A DNA stretch of 64,000 nucleotides from an uncultured Porphyromonadaceae bacterium (lineage in GTDB: Bacteria; Bacteroidota; Bacteroidia; Bacteroidales; Muribaculaceae): assembly GCA_947175645.1 (NCBI GenBank), contig CAMWNP010000002.1, forward strand, positions 1 to 64,000. Direction: 5' to 3'. The notes below the pieces were generated by a model. The model was not told where the DNA came from. It searched no databases and was given only the letters and a program-made list of their open reading frames with translations. Made by a program: the position numbers and the translations under genes. Below, one piece after another: positions 51,842 through 61,084 of the stretch. Positions within the stretch are counted from its first letter, which is position 1; each line of letters opens with the position of its first letter.

Positions 51842-52520
51842 CGGTTTCGTCCACTGTTTTTTCTTTTTTCTCGGCTTCCCATAGGGTGGATATCTGGTTG
51901 CTGTAAAAAAGAATCAGTACAATGATTCCTACAGAGATGGCCGCATCAGCAATATTGAACACCGGTTGAAAAAAGGTGAAACGGTCACCTCCCACAAACG
52001 GCATCCAGTCAGGCCACATAAATGAGAAAAGAGGGAAATAGAGCATATCCACCACTTTGCCATGAAAGAGTGAGGCATATCCCCCGTCAGGCGGGAAAAG
52101 TTCTGCTACGGCCGGAGGTGCAGGGTTGTTGAAAATCAGTCCGTAGAACATAGAGTCAATGATGTTACCGGCTGCTCCTGCCACAATCAGTGCGAGGCAT
52201 ACCATATATCCCCACTTTAAACCGGGATTTTTTCGGATTCGCCACATATAATATATTATCAAGGCGACAACCACAATACGGAGAAGCGAGAGGAACAGTT
52301 TGCTCCCGAATTCCATTCCGAACGCCATTCCGTTGTTTTCAACGAACAACAGGTGGAACCATGAGGTCACTTCCACTGATTCTCCGAGGAAGAAGTGGGT
52401 TTTGATGTAGATCTTCACCAGTTGGTCCACAACAATGATAAAGAATATTATTAGTGCGGCGAGTGATGCTTTGGAAATTTTCATCTTGTAAGCGTTATGA
52501 CCGGGGATGGCCGATACCAT
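51834..52520 (-). CDS. lspA: Lipoprotein signal peptidase (signal peptidase II)
   Basis: This 228-residue inner-membrane aspartyl protease cuts lipoprotein signal peptides before the lipidated Cys. Four membrane helices surround the two catalytic Asp residues: GAAGNIIDSMFYG and FNIADAAISVG. NNGMAFG is the conserved NNGxAF motif. Between the Asp residues is a ~50-residue insert (residues ~135-185), typical of Bacteroidetes LspA. Met13 (52484) gives the usual short N-terminus; the longer start at 52520 is 3 bp after the DksA-like gene. Confidence 0.94.
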   Translation of the reverse strand: MVSAIPGHNAYKMKISKASLAALIIFFIIVVDQLVKIYIKTHFFLGESVEVTSWFHLLFVENNGMAFGMEFGSKLFLSLLRIVVVALIIYYMWRIRKNPGLKWGYMVCLALIVAGAAGNIIDSMFYGLIFNNPAPPAVAELFPPDGGYASLFHGKVVDMLYFPLFSFMWPDWMPFVGGDRFTFFQPVFNIADAAISVGIIVLILFYSNQISTLWEAEKKEKTVDETDD

Positions 52521-52523
52521 TGG

Positions 52524-52889
52524 TCAGCGTTTCTTTTCTGCAATTTTCTGGTCGATGGAGAGGGTGGCGTGAGGCACGGCACGCAGTCTTTCTTTAGGAA
52601 TCAGTTCACCGGTAGCGCGGTCAATACCGTAGGTCTTATTCTCAATGCGCATAAGTGCGGCCTTAAGGTGCTGGATGAACTTTGCCTGGCGTTCGGCCAT
52701 TCGTGTCGCCGCTTCCTTGCCGAGAGTGGAGGCGCCCTCCTCGAGTGCTTTGAATGTTGGCTCGTTGTGGTCCGTGGCAATCTCTGTCATGAGGTCGTCA
52801 TATTCGCTCTGGGCTTTGTTAAGTTTCTCCAGGATAATCTCTTTGAATTCCTGAAGTTCCTCATCGGTATACCGGTTTTTCTGTTCCAT
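52524..52889 (-). CDS. DksA/TraR-family protein with no zinc-finger cysteines
   Basis: This 121-residue protein has an N-terminal coiled coil (~8-85) and a C-terminal segment (YGIDRATGELIPKERLRAVPHATL) that aligns with the DksA zinc finger (YGIC..CGxxIPxERLxAxPxA). There is no Cys in the whole protein. DksA binds RNA polymerase near the secondary channel and works with ppGpp; a zinc-free fold could still do so. It precedes lspA by 3 bp. Confidence 0.85.
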   Translation of the reverse strand: MEQKNRYTDEELQEFKEIILEKLNKAQSEYDDLMTEIATDHNEPTFKALEEGASTLGKEAATRMAERQAKFIQHLKAALMRIENKTYGIDRATGELIPKERLRAVPHATLSIDQKIAEKKR

Positions 52890-52926
52890 GATATTGATAA
52901 TGATTGGAGATGAAAGGAAGAATTGG

Positions 52927-52959
52927 CCGCTGCCGGAAACCTACTGCTTCCGGCAGCGG
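52927..52959 (-). terminator. Terminator hairpin after ileS
   Basis: CCGCTGCCGGAA (52927-52938) pairs perfectly with TTCCGGCAGCGG (52948-52959). It sits 14 bp beyond the ileS stop on the minus strand. The T tract is weak. Confidence 0.75.
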
Positions 52960-52973
52960 AACCTTATAATCTG

Positions 52974-55900
52974 TTATTTGTTAAGAGTCACTTTGATGTT
53001 GATGTCCACATCATTGATGTTGAGTTTCTCATCTTCAGCAGGATTCTCTACGGCTCCAACGGTGATAGAGTCAGCGAGAACCTGTCCGGCGATGTAGTCA
53101 TTGAAACGCTTGACGGCTTCAGTAGTGAGTTCGTTTGGCTCGATGACAAGGTTTATGCGGTCAGTTATCTCGTAGTCACGTCCCTTGCGTATGTTCTGGA
53201 TACGGTTGATAAGATCACGCGCTACACCTTCCTGACGCAGTTCCGGAGTGATGTTGATGTCAAGCGCTACGGTTACGTTACCTTCGTTGGCAACGAGCCA
53301 TCCGGGTATATCTTCTGAAAAGATTTCCACATCTGCGGCATCTATTCCAACCTCAGTTCCATCAACCGGTATGGTCACTTTGCCTTCCCGTTCAAGGGTG
53401 TTGATCTGAGCCTGATCCATTGCCTGGATGGCTGCGGCAACCGATTTCATCTGTTTTCCGAATTTCGGGCCCAGTTTCTTGAAGTCGGGTTTCACGCGTT
53501 TCACCAAAGTAATCTCATCAGAGCCTACCACTTTTATATTCTTGACATTGACCTCTGTCATTATCAGATCTTTCATAGCCTCGATGTCGCGTTTCTGAGT
53601 TTCGTCAACTGCCGGAATCATCAGGAGACTGAGAGGCTGGCGGACAATCGCTTTGGCTTTTCGTCGTAAAGCAAGAACCATAGAAGTGATGGTCTGGGCG
53701 AGTTTCATGCGTTTCTCCAGTTCGGGGTCACTTTCGCCGGCTTCGGGGAATGTTGCAAGGTGTACTGACGTTGTGTTGCCGCGTGTCACGGAGGTGAGGT
53801 CGGTGTACAGACGGTCGGCATAGAATGGAGCGATGGGAGCCATCAGCAGGGCAACGGTTTCAAGGCAGGTGTAAAGTGTTTGATAAGCAGCCAGTTTGTC
53901 GGTGTTCATCTCGCCGCCCCAGAAACGTTTGCGGTTGAGACGCACATACCAGTTTGAGAGATTATCGTTGACAAAATCGTTTATGGCGCGTGCGGCACGT
54001 GTGGGCTCGTAGTCATCAAGTGAAGTCTCAACTTCGCGGATTAGGGTGTTGAGGAGCGAGAGAATCCAGCGGTCAATTTCGGGGCGCTCGCTGAAAGGCA
54101 CCTGAGGCTCAGAGCCGTTGAACCCGTCAACGTTAGCATATAACGCGAAGAAAGAGTAGGTGTTATACAGGGTAGCGAACATCTTGCGTGAGAATTCAAC
54201 CACTCCTTCGGGGTCGAATTTGAGGTTGTCCCATGGAGATGAGTTGGCGATCATGTACCAGCGTAATGGGTCGGAGCCATATTTTTCAATGGCGTCGAAG
54301 GGATTGACTGCGTTACCCAGACGTTTTGACATCTTATTGCCGTTCTTGTCAAGTACCAGACCGTTTGAGATTACGGTTTTGTAGGCCACCTTGTCAAAAA
54401 TCATTCCTGCAATGGCATGGAGTGTGAAGAACCATCCGCGAGTCTGGTCGACACCTTCTGCAATGAAGTCTGCGGGATAGAGTTCACCTGAATCCAGACC
54501 TTCTTTGTTTTCAAAGGGATAGTGGATCTGAGCGTAGGGCATTGAACCGCTGTCAAACCACACGTCGATAAGGTCAAGTTCACGTTTCATGGGTTTACCT
54601 GAGGGGCTAACCAGGATAATGTCGTCAACGTAGGGACGGTGTAGGTCAATCTTTTCGTAGTTTTCTTTTGAATAGTCGCCCGGCACGAAACCGCGTTCCT
54701 TATAGGGATTTGATTTCATTACGCCGGCAGCAACAGCCTCTTCTATTTTGTTGTAAAGGGTTTCCACGCTGTCGATGCAGACTTCTTCCGAGCCATCTTC
54801 CGTGCGCCAGATGGGGAGTGGTGTACCCCAGTAGCGGCTGCGTGACAGGTTCCAGTCCTGGAGGTTCTCGAGCCATTTGCCGAAACGACCGGTACCGGTA
54901 GATTCAGGTTTCCATTTGATGGTGTCATTCAGTTCCATCAGGCGTTCGCGTACGGCGGTAGTCTTGATGAACCAACTGTCGAGCGGGTAGTAAAGGACAG
55001 GTTTGTCAGTTCGCCAGCAGTGGGGATAACTGTGAACATGCTTCTCGATTTTGAATACACGGTCCATTGACTTGAGTTCCATGCAGATTTCAACGTCGAG
55101 GGTTTCGTCGGTCTCTGATTTAGTGGGGTCGTATGCGTTCTTGACAAACTTGCCCTGCCACTTTGCGTAGAGGTCGGTATCGACCATCTTATTGACGAAT
55201 TCGGGGTCAAGTTCATCAAGCATATAGAAACGCCCCTTCATGTCAACCATGGGGCGGATATTCCCATCCTTGTCAATGAGGTGCAGAGGGGGTATACCGT
55301 TCTGTTTTGACACACGGAGGTCATCAGCACCGAAAGTGCCGGCGATATGAACTATACCGGTACCGTCATCAGTGGTCACGTAGTCACCCACAATCACGCG
55401 GAATGCGCCTTCACCGGGATTCACCCATTGGAAGAGTTGCTGATAGCGCAGTCCTTCAAGTTCCTTACCCTTTTTCTGTGCTACAACCTGATAAGGAACA
55501 AGTTTGTCACCCTTGTTGTAATCCTCCAGAGGGAGATCCTTGGCTTTTGGATTGAACACCGAGGCCATCAGTGCGTCAGCCACAACCACAGTAATAGGAT
55601 TCCCGGAGTAGGGGTTATACGTGCGTACAATATTATAAAGTATATCTCCACCCACGGCCAGTGCGGTGTTGGATGGCAAGGTCCAGGGGGTGGTGGTCCA
55701 TGCCAGGAAGAATGGAGTTCCCCAGCCGGTCATCTCCTCAATGGGGTCGAGCGCAAGGAACTCGGCGATGCAGGTGGTATCCTTCACGTCGCGGTAGCAA
55801 CCGGGCTGATTGAGTTCATGAGAACTCAGTCCTGTTCCGGCAGCCGGTGAGTAGGGCTGGATTGTGTAACCTTTGTAGAGGTATCCCTTGTCATAAATCT

Positions 55901-56396
55901 GCTTGAGAAGCCACCACACGGTTTCTATGTAGCGGTTGTCGTAGGTGATGTAAGGATTTTCCATATCCACCCAATAGCCCATGCTGTTGGTCAGGGTTTC
56001 CCACTCCCTTGTGTATTTCATCACCTCGCGCCGGCACGCTGCGTTGTAGTCGTCCACGGAGATTTTCTTGCCTATATCTTCTTTTGTGATGCCCAGAGAC
56101 TTCTCAACGCCGAGTTCCACGGGCAGACCATGGGTGTCCCAACCCGCCTTACGTTTAACGTGAAACCCTTTCATCGTCTTGTAACGGCAGAATATATCCT
56201 TGATAGTACGCGCCATCACATGGTGTATGCCGGGCATACCGTTTGCTGAGGGAGGTCCTTCAAAGAAAACGAACGTTGGGTTACCTTCACGTATTTTCAT
56301 GCTCTGCTCAAACAGATTCTGCTCATTCCAGTCGGCTAAAACCTCCTTGTTGATCTGTGAGAGGTTGAAAGAGTTGTATTCATTGAATTTTTTCAT
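52974..56396 (-). CDS. ileS: Isoleucyl-tRNA synthetase
   Basis: This 1140-residue class I synthetase charges tRNA-Ile. The HIGH-like motif is in PGIHHVMARTIKD (~55-65). A CP1 editing domain (~190-400) contains FFLAWTTTPWTLPSN. The KMSKS motif is KMSKRLGN (~695). An anticodon-binding region and a long C-terminal extension follow. The C-terminal cysteines of the short bacterial type are absent and the length matches the long eukaryote-like (type 2) IleRS, the kind usually resistant to mupirocin. Confidence 0.95.
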   Translation of the reverse strand: MKKFNEYNSFNLSQINKEVLADWNEQNLFEQSMKIREGNPTFVFFEGPPSANGMPGIHHVMARTIKDIFCRYKTMKGFHVKRKAGWDTHGLPVELGVEKSLGITKEDIGKKISVDDYNAACRREVMKYTREWETLTNSMGYWVDMENPYITYDNRYIETVWWLLKQIYDKGYLYKGYTIQPYSPAAGTGLSSHELNQPGCYRDVKDTTCIAEFLALDPIEEMTGWGTPFFLAWTTTPWTLPSNTALAVGGDILYNIVRTYNPYSGNPITVVVADALMASVFNPKAKDLPLEDYNKGDKLVPYQVVAQKKGKELEGLRYQQLFQWVNPGEGAFRVIVGDYVTTDDGTGIVHIAGTFGADDLRVSKQNGIPPLHLIDKDGNIRPMVDMKGRFYMLDELDPEFVNKMVDTDLYAKWQGKFVKNAYDPTKSETDETLDVEICMELKSMDRVFKIEKHVHSYPHCWRTDKPVLYYPLDSWFIKTTAVRERLMELNDTIKWKPESTGTGRFGKWLENLQDWNLSRSRYWGTPLPIWRTEDGSEEVCIDSVETLYNKIEEAVAAGVMKSNPYKERGFVPGDYSKENYEKIDLHRPYVDDIILVSPSGKPMKRELDLIDVWFDSGSMPYAQIHYPFENKEGLDSGELYPADFIAEGVDQTRGWFFTLHAIAGMIFDKVAYKTVISNGLVLDKNGNKMSKRLGNAVNPFDAIEKYGSDPLRWYMIANSSPWDNLKFDPEGVVEFSRKMFATLYNTYSFFALYANVDGFNGSEPQVPFSERPEIDRWILSLLNTLIREVETSLDDYEPTRAARAINDFVNDNLSNWYVRLNRKRFWGGEMNTDKLAAYQTLYTCLETVALLMAPIAPFYADRLYTDLTSVTRGNTTSVHLATFPEAGESDPELEKRMKLAQTITSMVLALRRKAKAIVRQPLSLLMIPAVDETQKRDIEAMKDLIMTEVNVKNIKVVGSDEITLVKRVKPDFKKLGPKFGKQMKSVAAAIQAMDQAQINTLEREGKVTIPVDGTEVGIDAADVEIFSEDIPGWLVANEGNVTVALDINITPELRQEGVARDLINRIQNIRKGRDYEITDRINLVIEPNELTTEAVKRFNDYIAGQVLADSITVGAVENPAEDEKLNINDVDINIKVTLNK

Positions 56397-56437
56397 AAAT
56401 ACTTTCAGTTGCTATGGTTGGAGTTTAATTGTTACGG

Positions 56438-57613
56438 TTATTTTTTGATACCACCTTTTGTTCCGCCACCCATGGCGAAGATATTCTGGTCGTATGAAAC
56501 GGTTTTGGAACCCTGGTCACGTTTGCGCTTGAGGGCCAGCGCCACCAGACGGTCCATCAGTCCCGGGAAGGTGAGTCCGGTTGCTTCCCAGAGGTAGAAA
56601 GAGAGTGAACCGGGGATAGTGTTTATTTCGTTGACGTAGATGTTACGGGATTTTCTGTCAACAATAACGTCCACGCGGCTTACTCCGTGACATGAGAGTA
56701 CACGGAATGTTTCGCCGGCAAGGAATTTGATTTTCTCAGTTTCATCGGAGGGAAGTTCGGCGGGAATACGTTTCTGAGAAGCCTGCATCCCTTTGGCCCC
56801 TTTGGAGCCTCCCATGTATTTGTCTTCGTAGGTGAGGAAATCGCCGGTTTTGATAGGCTCTTCAAGGACTGACATGCGGTAGTCATCGCAGTCGCCCAGC
56901 ACGGAGCAGTTTATTTCCTGCAGGTCCTCAACCATATCCTCTACAATGATACGGGTGGAATATTTTTCCGCGGTGTCGACACTCGCAATCAGTTCCTCGC
57001 GGTTCTTCGCACGGCTTATTCCCACACTTGAACCGAGGTTCGCGGGCTTGACTATAACGGGGTAGCCTATCTCTGATTCTATCTTCTCTATCAGATTGTC
57101 ACGGTCGTTGAACCACTGGCGGTCAGTGAACCACACATAGTCAACCACAGGTATTCCGTTATCCTTGAGTATCATCTTCATGGTGATCTTGTCCATGCCG
57201 TTTGCCGATGAGAGAGTGTTGCAACCGGCAAACGGTATTCCAATGGATTCAAGAACACCTTCAAAGATGCCGTCCTCACCGTTTGAGCCGTGAAGAACGG
57301 GAATGACTACATCAAGTTTCGTTACCACATCTGAACCGAACATCGGCTTTTTTACCTTGTACAGGTTATAGTCGCCGTAGACCGGACGCATGTAAACCTC
57401 TGTGCATCGGCCAAGCAGTTCGTTGAGATTTTTGTAGTTTTTTACATCAAGCAGAGCATCGCCGGTGTACCATTTCCCCTGTTTGGAAATGTAGACCGGA
57501 GTGACATCATATTTGTCACGGTCAATGGCATGCATGGCCTGTGATGCGGAGATAACTGATATTTCATGCTCGGTGGAACGTCCGCCGAAGAATACTCCTA
57601 TGTTGGTTTTCAT
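56438..57613 (-). CDS. D-alanine--D-alanine ligase-like ATP-grasp enzyme
   Basis: This 391-residue ATP-grasp ligase has an N-terminal FFGGRSTEHEISVISA (the Ddl glycine-rich start). PVLHGSNGEDGIFEGVLESIGIPFAGC carries the family's HGxxGEDG motif. VKPANLGSSVGI is the ATP loop. The C-terminal NEINTIPGSLSFYLWEATG has the Asn-Thr-x-Pro-Gly signature with an unusual tail (SLSFYLWE). It is longer than a typical Ddl (~310-325). It may make D-Ala-D-Ala or a related dipeptide or depsipeptide; specificity cannot be assigned. It is the third gene after an alpha/beta hydrolase and a MurF-like ligase. Confidence 0.8.
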   Translation of the reverse strand: MKTNIGVFFGGRSTEHEISVISASQAMHAIDRDKYDVTPVYISKQGKWYTGDALLDVKNYKNLNELLGRCTEVYMRPVYGDYNLYKVKKPMFGSDVVTKLDVVIPVLHGSNGEDGIFEGVLESIGIPFAGCNTLSSANGMDKITMKMILKDNGIPVVDYVWFTDRQWFNDRDNLIEKIESEIGYPVIVKPANLGSSVGISRAKNREELIASVDTAEKYSTRIIVEDMVEDLQEINCSVLGDCDDYRMSVLEEPIKTGDFLTYEDKYMGGSKGAKGMQASQKRIPAELPSDETEKIKFLAGETFRVLSCHGVSRVDVIVDRKSRNIYVNEINTIPGSLSFYLWEATGLTFPGLMDRLVALALKRKRDQGSKTVSYDQNIFAMGGGTKGGIKK

Positions 57614-57674
57614 ACTTGTTAGGAATGATTATGCGATAATATATTTTTTAGCGCTCATAAGGGACGCTTGTAGT

Positions 57675-59267
57675 TTACTTGAAAGTGTCGGGGAGATCGT
57701 TTTCATACAGAACCGTATCACCCGGCTGAAGTATTGAGGAGAGAAGTCTTTGAGATTCAGTGAAGGAGGGAACCTCGTGAAGGTCCTCTTCCGGGAAGCC
57801 GGTGGATTTCACTCCCTGAGTAAGAGCCTCACGGTTATATTGCCCCACGATTATGGCTATATCAACGGATTTCCCTATGGTTTCACCCAGACGGCGATTC
57901 AGTTCAAACTGCTTCTCGCCCAGTTCTATCATGCCCGGGGTAACCACTATTCTCCTGCCTGAGGTCATGCGGCTCAGAACTTCAAGCGCCATACGCGACC
58001 CGTCGGGGTTGGAGTTAAACGCATCGTCAATGATGGTCACACCACCGGAGGTACGCTTCATGTTAAGACGGTGCTCCACCTGTTCTATCCTTTCAACGGC
58101 ATATTTTATCTTCCGCCGGTCCATACCTAAACGTAATGCCACGATACATGCGGCTGTGAGGTTCGAGATGTTACATTCACCCACCAGTGCCGTGCGGAGA
58201 GTGAGATTCTGTCCGTCGGGACAATTGATTGTGAACACACTTCCCGTGGGGAGATACTCAATGTCGGTGACAATGTAGTCGGCACCCTCGGGATTGGATA
58301 CCGCATAACGCAGTGCAGTGCAGTTGGTTACCGGACGGTTGGCAACGAAAGCGAAGTCATTGTTGAGAACCGCTATGCCGTCGGATGGGAGTGAGTCAAC
58401 GAGTTCAAACTTGGTGCGCTGAACATTCTCGATTGATTTGAATGACTCAAGATGTTGCTCACCCACGGCGGTTACTATGCCCACCGATGGTTTGACAAGG
58501 TCACATATCTCCTTGATGTCGCCTATCTGTTTCGCGCCCATCTCCACTATGAACACCTCGTTGTAAGGCTTCAGATATTCCCTTACCGTACGTATCACTC
58601 CCATCGGGGTGTTGAAACTTCCGGGTGTCATGAGTGTATCGAACTCTTCCGAGAGGATGCGGTGCAGGTAATGCTTGGTGCTGGTCTTGCCGTAACTTCC
58701 TGTTATGCCTATGATTTTCAGATCAGGCATTGAACGGAGGATACCTGCGGCTTCATTGTAATATTTTCTGTTTATTGCCTTCTCAACCGGAGTCAGTATG
58801 AGGTTTGAAGCAATAATGAACAGAGGCGATACGAATAACGTTGCAAGAAGAATGGTTGCTGCGGCACGGGGCGCAGGGACAAGCCATATTGACGGCACGC
58901 CTGCAACCAGGATTACCAACGCTAAGGCGGTCAGAAAGATGCGCCATGCACGACGGGTCATCACCAGCGGCTTCTTGTATTTCCTGGTTGCCAGCCATAG
59001 GGTTATGGATGCGGCTATTATGGTGGCCACAGCACCAGTGAAAATGAACGGCAGATGGTTGACCATTACAAGGAACAGGGCAGCCAAGGCAAGCAGACGC
59101 ATGAACGAGGTTGATTCATGGCTCTGTTTCGCCCACCGTGAATAGCGGTCGGGTCTGTAGGAATTCTGCTGGAACATCATCAGGTCGCGTCGGAGCGACA
59201 TGACGTTCGCCGCTGCTGCGAAGATTATCAGAAGTATGGAAATTATCAGTGACAGATTGGATGGCAT
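57675..59267 (-). CDS. Membrane-anchored MurF-like Mur ligase
   Basis: This 530-residue protein has about four or five N-terminal membrane helices (~5-165), which ordinary MurF lacks. A Mur ligase core follows: ATP loop IIGITGSYGKTSTKHYL (~190), VEMGAKQIGDI and VGEQHLESF in the middle domain, EHRLNMKR and IDDAFNSNPDGSRMALEVL in the C-terminal part. MurF adds D-Ala-D-Ala to the UDP-MurNAc-tripeptide. The membrane anchor and the ddl-like partner 61 bp downstream suggest a variant that acts on a lipid-linked or membrane-bound acceptor; this is inference. Confidence 0.82.
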   Translation of the reverse strand: MPSNLSLIISILLIIFAAAANVMSLRRDLMMFQQNSYRPDRYSRWAKQSHESTSFMRLLALAALFLVMVNHLPFIFTGAVATIIAASITLWLATRKYKKPLVMTRRAWRIFLTALALVILVAGVPSIWLVPAPRAAATILLATLFVSPLFIIASNLILTPVEKAINRKYYNEAAGILRSMPDLKIIGITGSYGKTSTKHYLHRILSEEFDTLMTPGSFNTPMGVIRTVREYLKPYNEVFIVEMGAKQIGDIKEICDLVKPSVGIVTAVGEQHLESFKSIENVQRTKFELVDSLPSDGIAVLNNDFAFVANRPVTNCTALRYAVSNPEGADYIVTDIEYLPTGSVFTINCPDGQNLTLRTALVGECNISNLTAACIVALRLGMDRRKIKYAVERIEQVEHRLNMKRTSGGVTIIDDAFNSNPDGSRMALEVLSRMTSGRRIVVTPGMIELGEKQFELNRRLGETIGKSVDIAIIVGQYNREALTQGVKSTGFPEEDLHEVPSFTESQRLLSSILQPGDTVLYENDLPDTFK

Positions 59268-59270
59268 GGA

Positions 59271-60032
59271 TTATGCATTTAGAAATGAGCGCAGGACTGC
59301 GGCGAACTGCGCGGGGTTATCGAGAAAACTGTAGTGACCGCACCCGGGAAAACTCACTAATCCTGCATCAGGAATAAGTTTCTCCATGGTTTTGGCATCG
59401 GACAGAGGAGTGGCTGTGTCATTCTCTCCCCATATCAGAAGGGTAGGGGCAGTGATTGAAGGCATTACGTGTTTCAGGTCCTCGTTGACAACCTTGCTGA
59501 GAATACGGCGCATCTGCGGGGTGGCATTGTTATAGTCGGCTGAACCTCGTTTCCCACGTAGCCGGTCAACCATTTTCATTCCACGCTCCTGTCCGAAAAT
59601 GGTCGTCAGCACCTTGCGTGAGGCTTTGAATGAGTAAACCTTGTAGTAATATTTCAAAGAGCGACGCGGCTTCACACCTGCGGCGTCCACAAGGATAAGT
59701 TTGCCAACGGGGTTGCGTGACGCAAACAGCAGCCCCACGCGTCCACCGAAGGAGTGGCCTACCAGGGTCGGGTTCTGGATATTCTCAACCCTGACGAGTT
59801 CTTCAATCAGACGGGTATATTCCTCCACTCCCCACACGGCATCTGGCTCAGGTGACTGACCGAACCCCGGAAAGTCAACATTGTAGACCGTGTGAGATTC
59901 CACAGCCACACGCTCAATGGATGCCACCGTATCGCGGTTGCATCCCCATCCGTGCATGAGAATAAGAGGGTTTCCGCTGCCGCTGACGCGATAGTGCAGA
60001 CTGTTTCCCTTGAATTGAAGTTCCTTATCCAT
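59271..60032 (-). CDS. Alpha/beta hydrolase, first gene of the MurF-Ddl cassette
   Basis: This is 253 residues from the ATG at 60032. A longer start at 60044 would be a TTG inside the promoter box and is rejected. Alpha/beta hydrolase motifs: oxyanion HGWGCNR, nucleophile elbow LVGHSFGGRVG, acid in LIWGENDTATPL and His in PGCGHYSFLDNP. A small helical lid lies between (~135-190). It has no signal peptide. The stop is 3 bp before the MurF-like start, so the two are translated together. The substrate is unknown; a peptide or ester bond in a cell-wall precursor is a guess from context. Confidence 0.85.
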   Translation of the reverse strand: MDKELQFKGNSLHYRVSGSGNPLILMHGWGCNRDTVASIERVAVESHTVYNVDFPGFGQSPEPDAVWGVEEYTRLIEELVRVENIQNPTLVGHSFGGRVGLLFASRNPVGKLILVDAAGVKPRRSLKYYYKVYSFKASRKVLTTIFGQERGMKMVDRLRGKRGSADYNNATPQMRRILSKVVNEDLKHVMPSITAPTLLIWGENDTATPLSDAKTMEKLIPDAGLVSFPGCGHYSFLDNPAQFAAVLRSFLNA

Positions 60033-60041
60033 AATACAGTG

Positions 60042-60049
60042 CAAATTTA
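60042..60049 (-). promoter_or_regulatory. -7 promoter box for the hydrolase-MurF-Ddl cassette
   Basis: On the minus strand it reads TAAATTTG. The predicted start near 60037 leaves only about 5 nt before the ATG at 60032. Confidence 0.6.
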
Positions 60050-60087
60050 CTGATTTTTTTCATAATATGGGTACTTCTTTTTAATAA

Positions 60088-60124
60088 TTTAGACCCGGTT
60101 CCCCAATATTTGTTAATACTGAGG
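60088..60124 (+). repeat. Dispersed palindromic repeat, copy 2
   Basis: Matches the 6279-6314 copy over about 31 bp and the reverse complement of copy 3 (60214-60262). Its right inverted end has decayed. Together with copy 3 it forms a ~175-bp unit with inverted ends of about 37 bp. Confidence 0.8.
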
Positions 60125-60213
60125 TGGCCAATGGTAACTCATGCCACGGATAAGTAAGAATAATGATATGTAAGGATTTATATCCCAATTTATCCTAACA
60201 TGTTATAAATGAT

Positions 60214-60262
60214 TAAGACCCGGTTCCTCAGCATTAACAAATATTGGGGAACTGGGTTTTAG
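60214..60262 (-). repeat. Dispersed palindromic repeat, copy 3 (both inverted ends intact)
   Basis: TAAGACCCGGTTCC at 60214-60227 and GGAACTGGGTTTTA at 60249-60262 are near-perfect inverted ends of ~14 bp around a 21-bp centre. It lies in inverted orientation to copy 2. Confidence 0.8.
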
Positions 60263-60324
60263 TATGCGCGATGACTTTTGGACTTTTTCGGACGGCTATA
60301 CATTGCCGAACCGGCTTTAATGGA

Positions 60325-60360
60325 AAGGAGGATACATCCCGGTTGGGATGCATCCTCCTT
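60325..60360 (-). terminator. Terminator after the OmpA-like gene
   Basis: Bases 60325-60340 pair with 60345-60360 (16 bp, one mismatch; AAGGAGGAT and ATCCTCCTT ends) around GGTT. It lies 26 bp beyond the stop at 60386. Confidence 0.85.
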
Positions 60361-60385
60361 ATATGGTTGGATCAAATCAGACCGC

Positions 60386-61084
60386 TTATTGAAGTGTGCC
60401 GGCTTCAGCCTGCTGAATCATTGTTTTGTCAGCGGTGATGTAAATTTCCACACGACGGTTCATGGCGCGACCTTCAGGGGTGTCGTTTGATGCGATGTAG
60501 CCGGCCATTGGAATACCTTTGGCAGTCAGACGTGTGGGTGATACCCCGCAGTTAACCAGATATGCGAGAACTGAATCGGCACGTCCGTTGGCGACACGTT
60601 CGTTGACAGCCATTGTGCCCGTATTGTCAGTGTAACCGAAAATCTGTACGTTGGTGTTGGGGTTGTTGATCAGTGACTGTGCGAACTGTGCGAGTTCGTT
60701 CTTTGCGGACTGGCTGAGTGAAGTGCCGTTGGTGGGGAAGAGGATTCCGCTGCTGAAAGTCACCTTGATAGCCTGCAGGCCGTTGTCGTCGGTCACTTTT
60801 TCTACAGTTGCCGAGTTTGCGAGTTCCTGCTGGAGTTGCTGCTGCTGTTTGTCCATCTTACGACCGATAAGAGCACCCGCACCAGCGCCTACACCTGCAC
60901 CGATGGCTGCACCGATGGCTGCACCCTTACCACCTCCAATCAGCGCGCCGAGACCTGCGCCGAGACCTGCGCCGCCACCGCCACCGATGAGGGCTCCTTT
61001 TCCAGTGTTGTTCATTGATGCACATCCGGTGAGCAACATGCTGACTGCCAGTGCTGACGCTGCGATTGATTTGAGATTTCTCAT
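60386..61084 (-). CDS. OmpA-family lipoprotein with glycine-zipper region (YiaD-like)
   Basis: This 232-residue lipoprotein has lipobox LTGC (Cys21). A Gly/Ala-rich zipper (~33-75; GGGGGAGLGAGLGALIGGG) could cross or insert into a membrane. A short coiled coil (~77-92) precedes the OmpA peptidoglycan-binding domain (~105-225), with IFGYTDNTGTMAVNERVANGRADSV and RRVEIYI. It tethers the outer membrane to peptidoglycan. A near-consensus -7 box (TAACTTTA, 61123-61130) lies upstream. Confidence 0.9.
   Translation of the reverse strand: MRNLKSIAASALAVSMLLTGCASMNNTGKGALIGGGGGAGLGAGLGALIGGGKGAAIGAAIGAGVGAGAGALIGRKMDKQQQQLQQELANSATVEKVTDDNGLQAIKVTFSSGILFPTNGTSLSQSAKNELAQFAQSLINNPNTNVQIFGYTDNTGTMAVNERVANGRADSVLAYLVNCGVSPTRLTAKGIPMAGYIASNDTPEGRAMNRRVEIYITADKTMIQQAEAGTLQ

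Larger units (their letters stand above)
60050..60385. other. Intergenic region with a repeat pair
   Basis: This 336-bp gap holds two oppositely oriented copies of the dispersed repeat (60088-60124 and 60214-60262) and the OmpA-gene terminator at 60325-60360. No ORF is visible. Confidence 0.8.

Noticed and set aside
55347..55850. 167-codon plus-strand ORF within ileS
   Set aside because: It is antisense to the conserved IleRS editing domain and shows no recognisable protein features.
60088..60262. The inverted repeat pair read as an invertible promoter
   Set aside because: There is no recombinase gene nearby, the centre contains no TAnnTTTG box in either orientation that I can see, and single copies occur elsewhere, so a dispersed element fits better.
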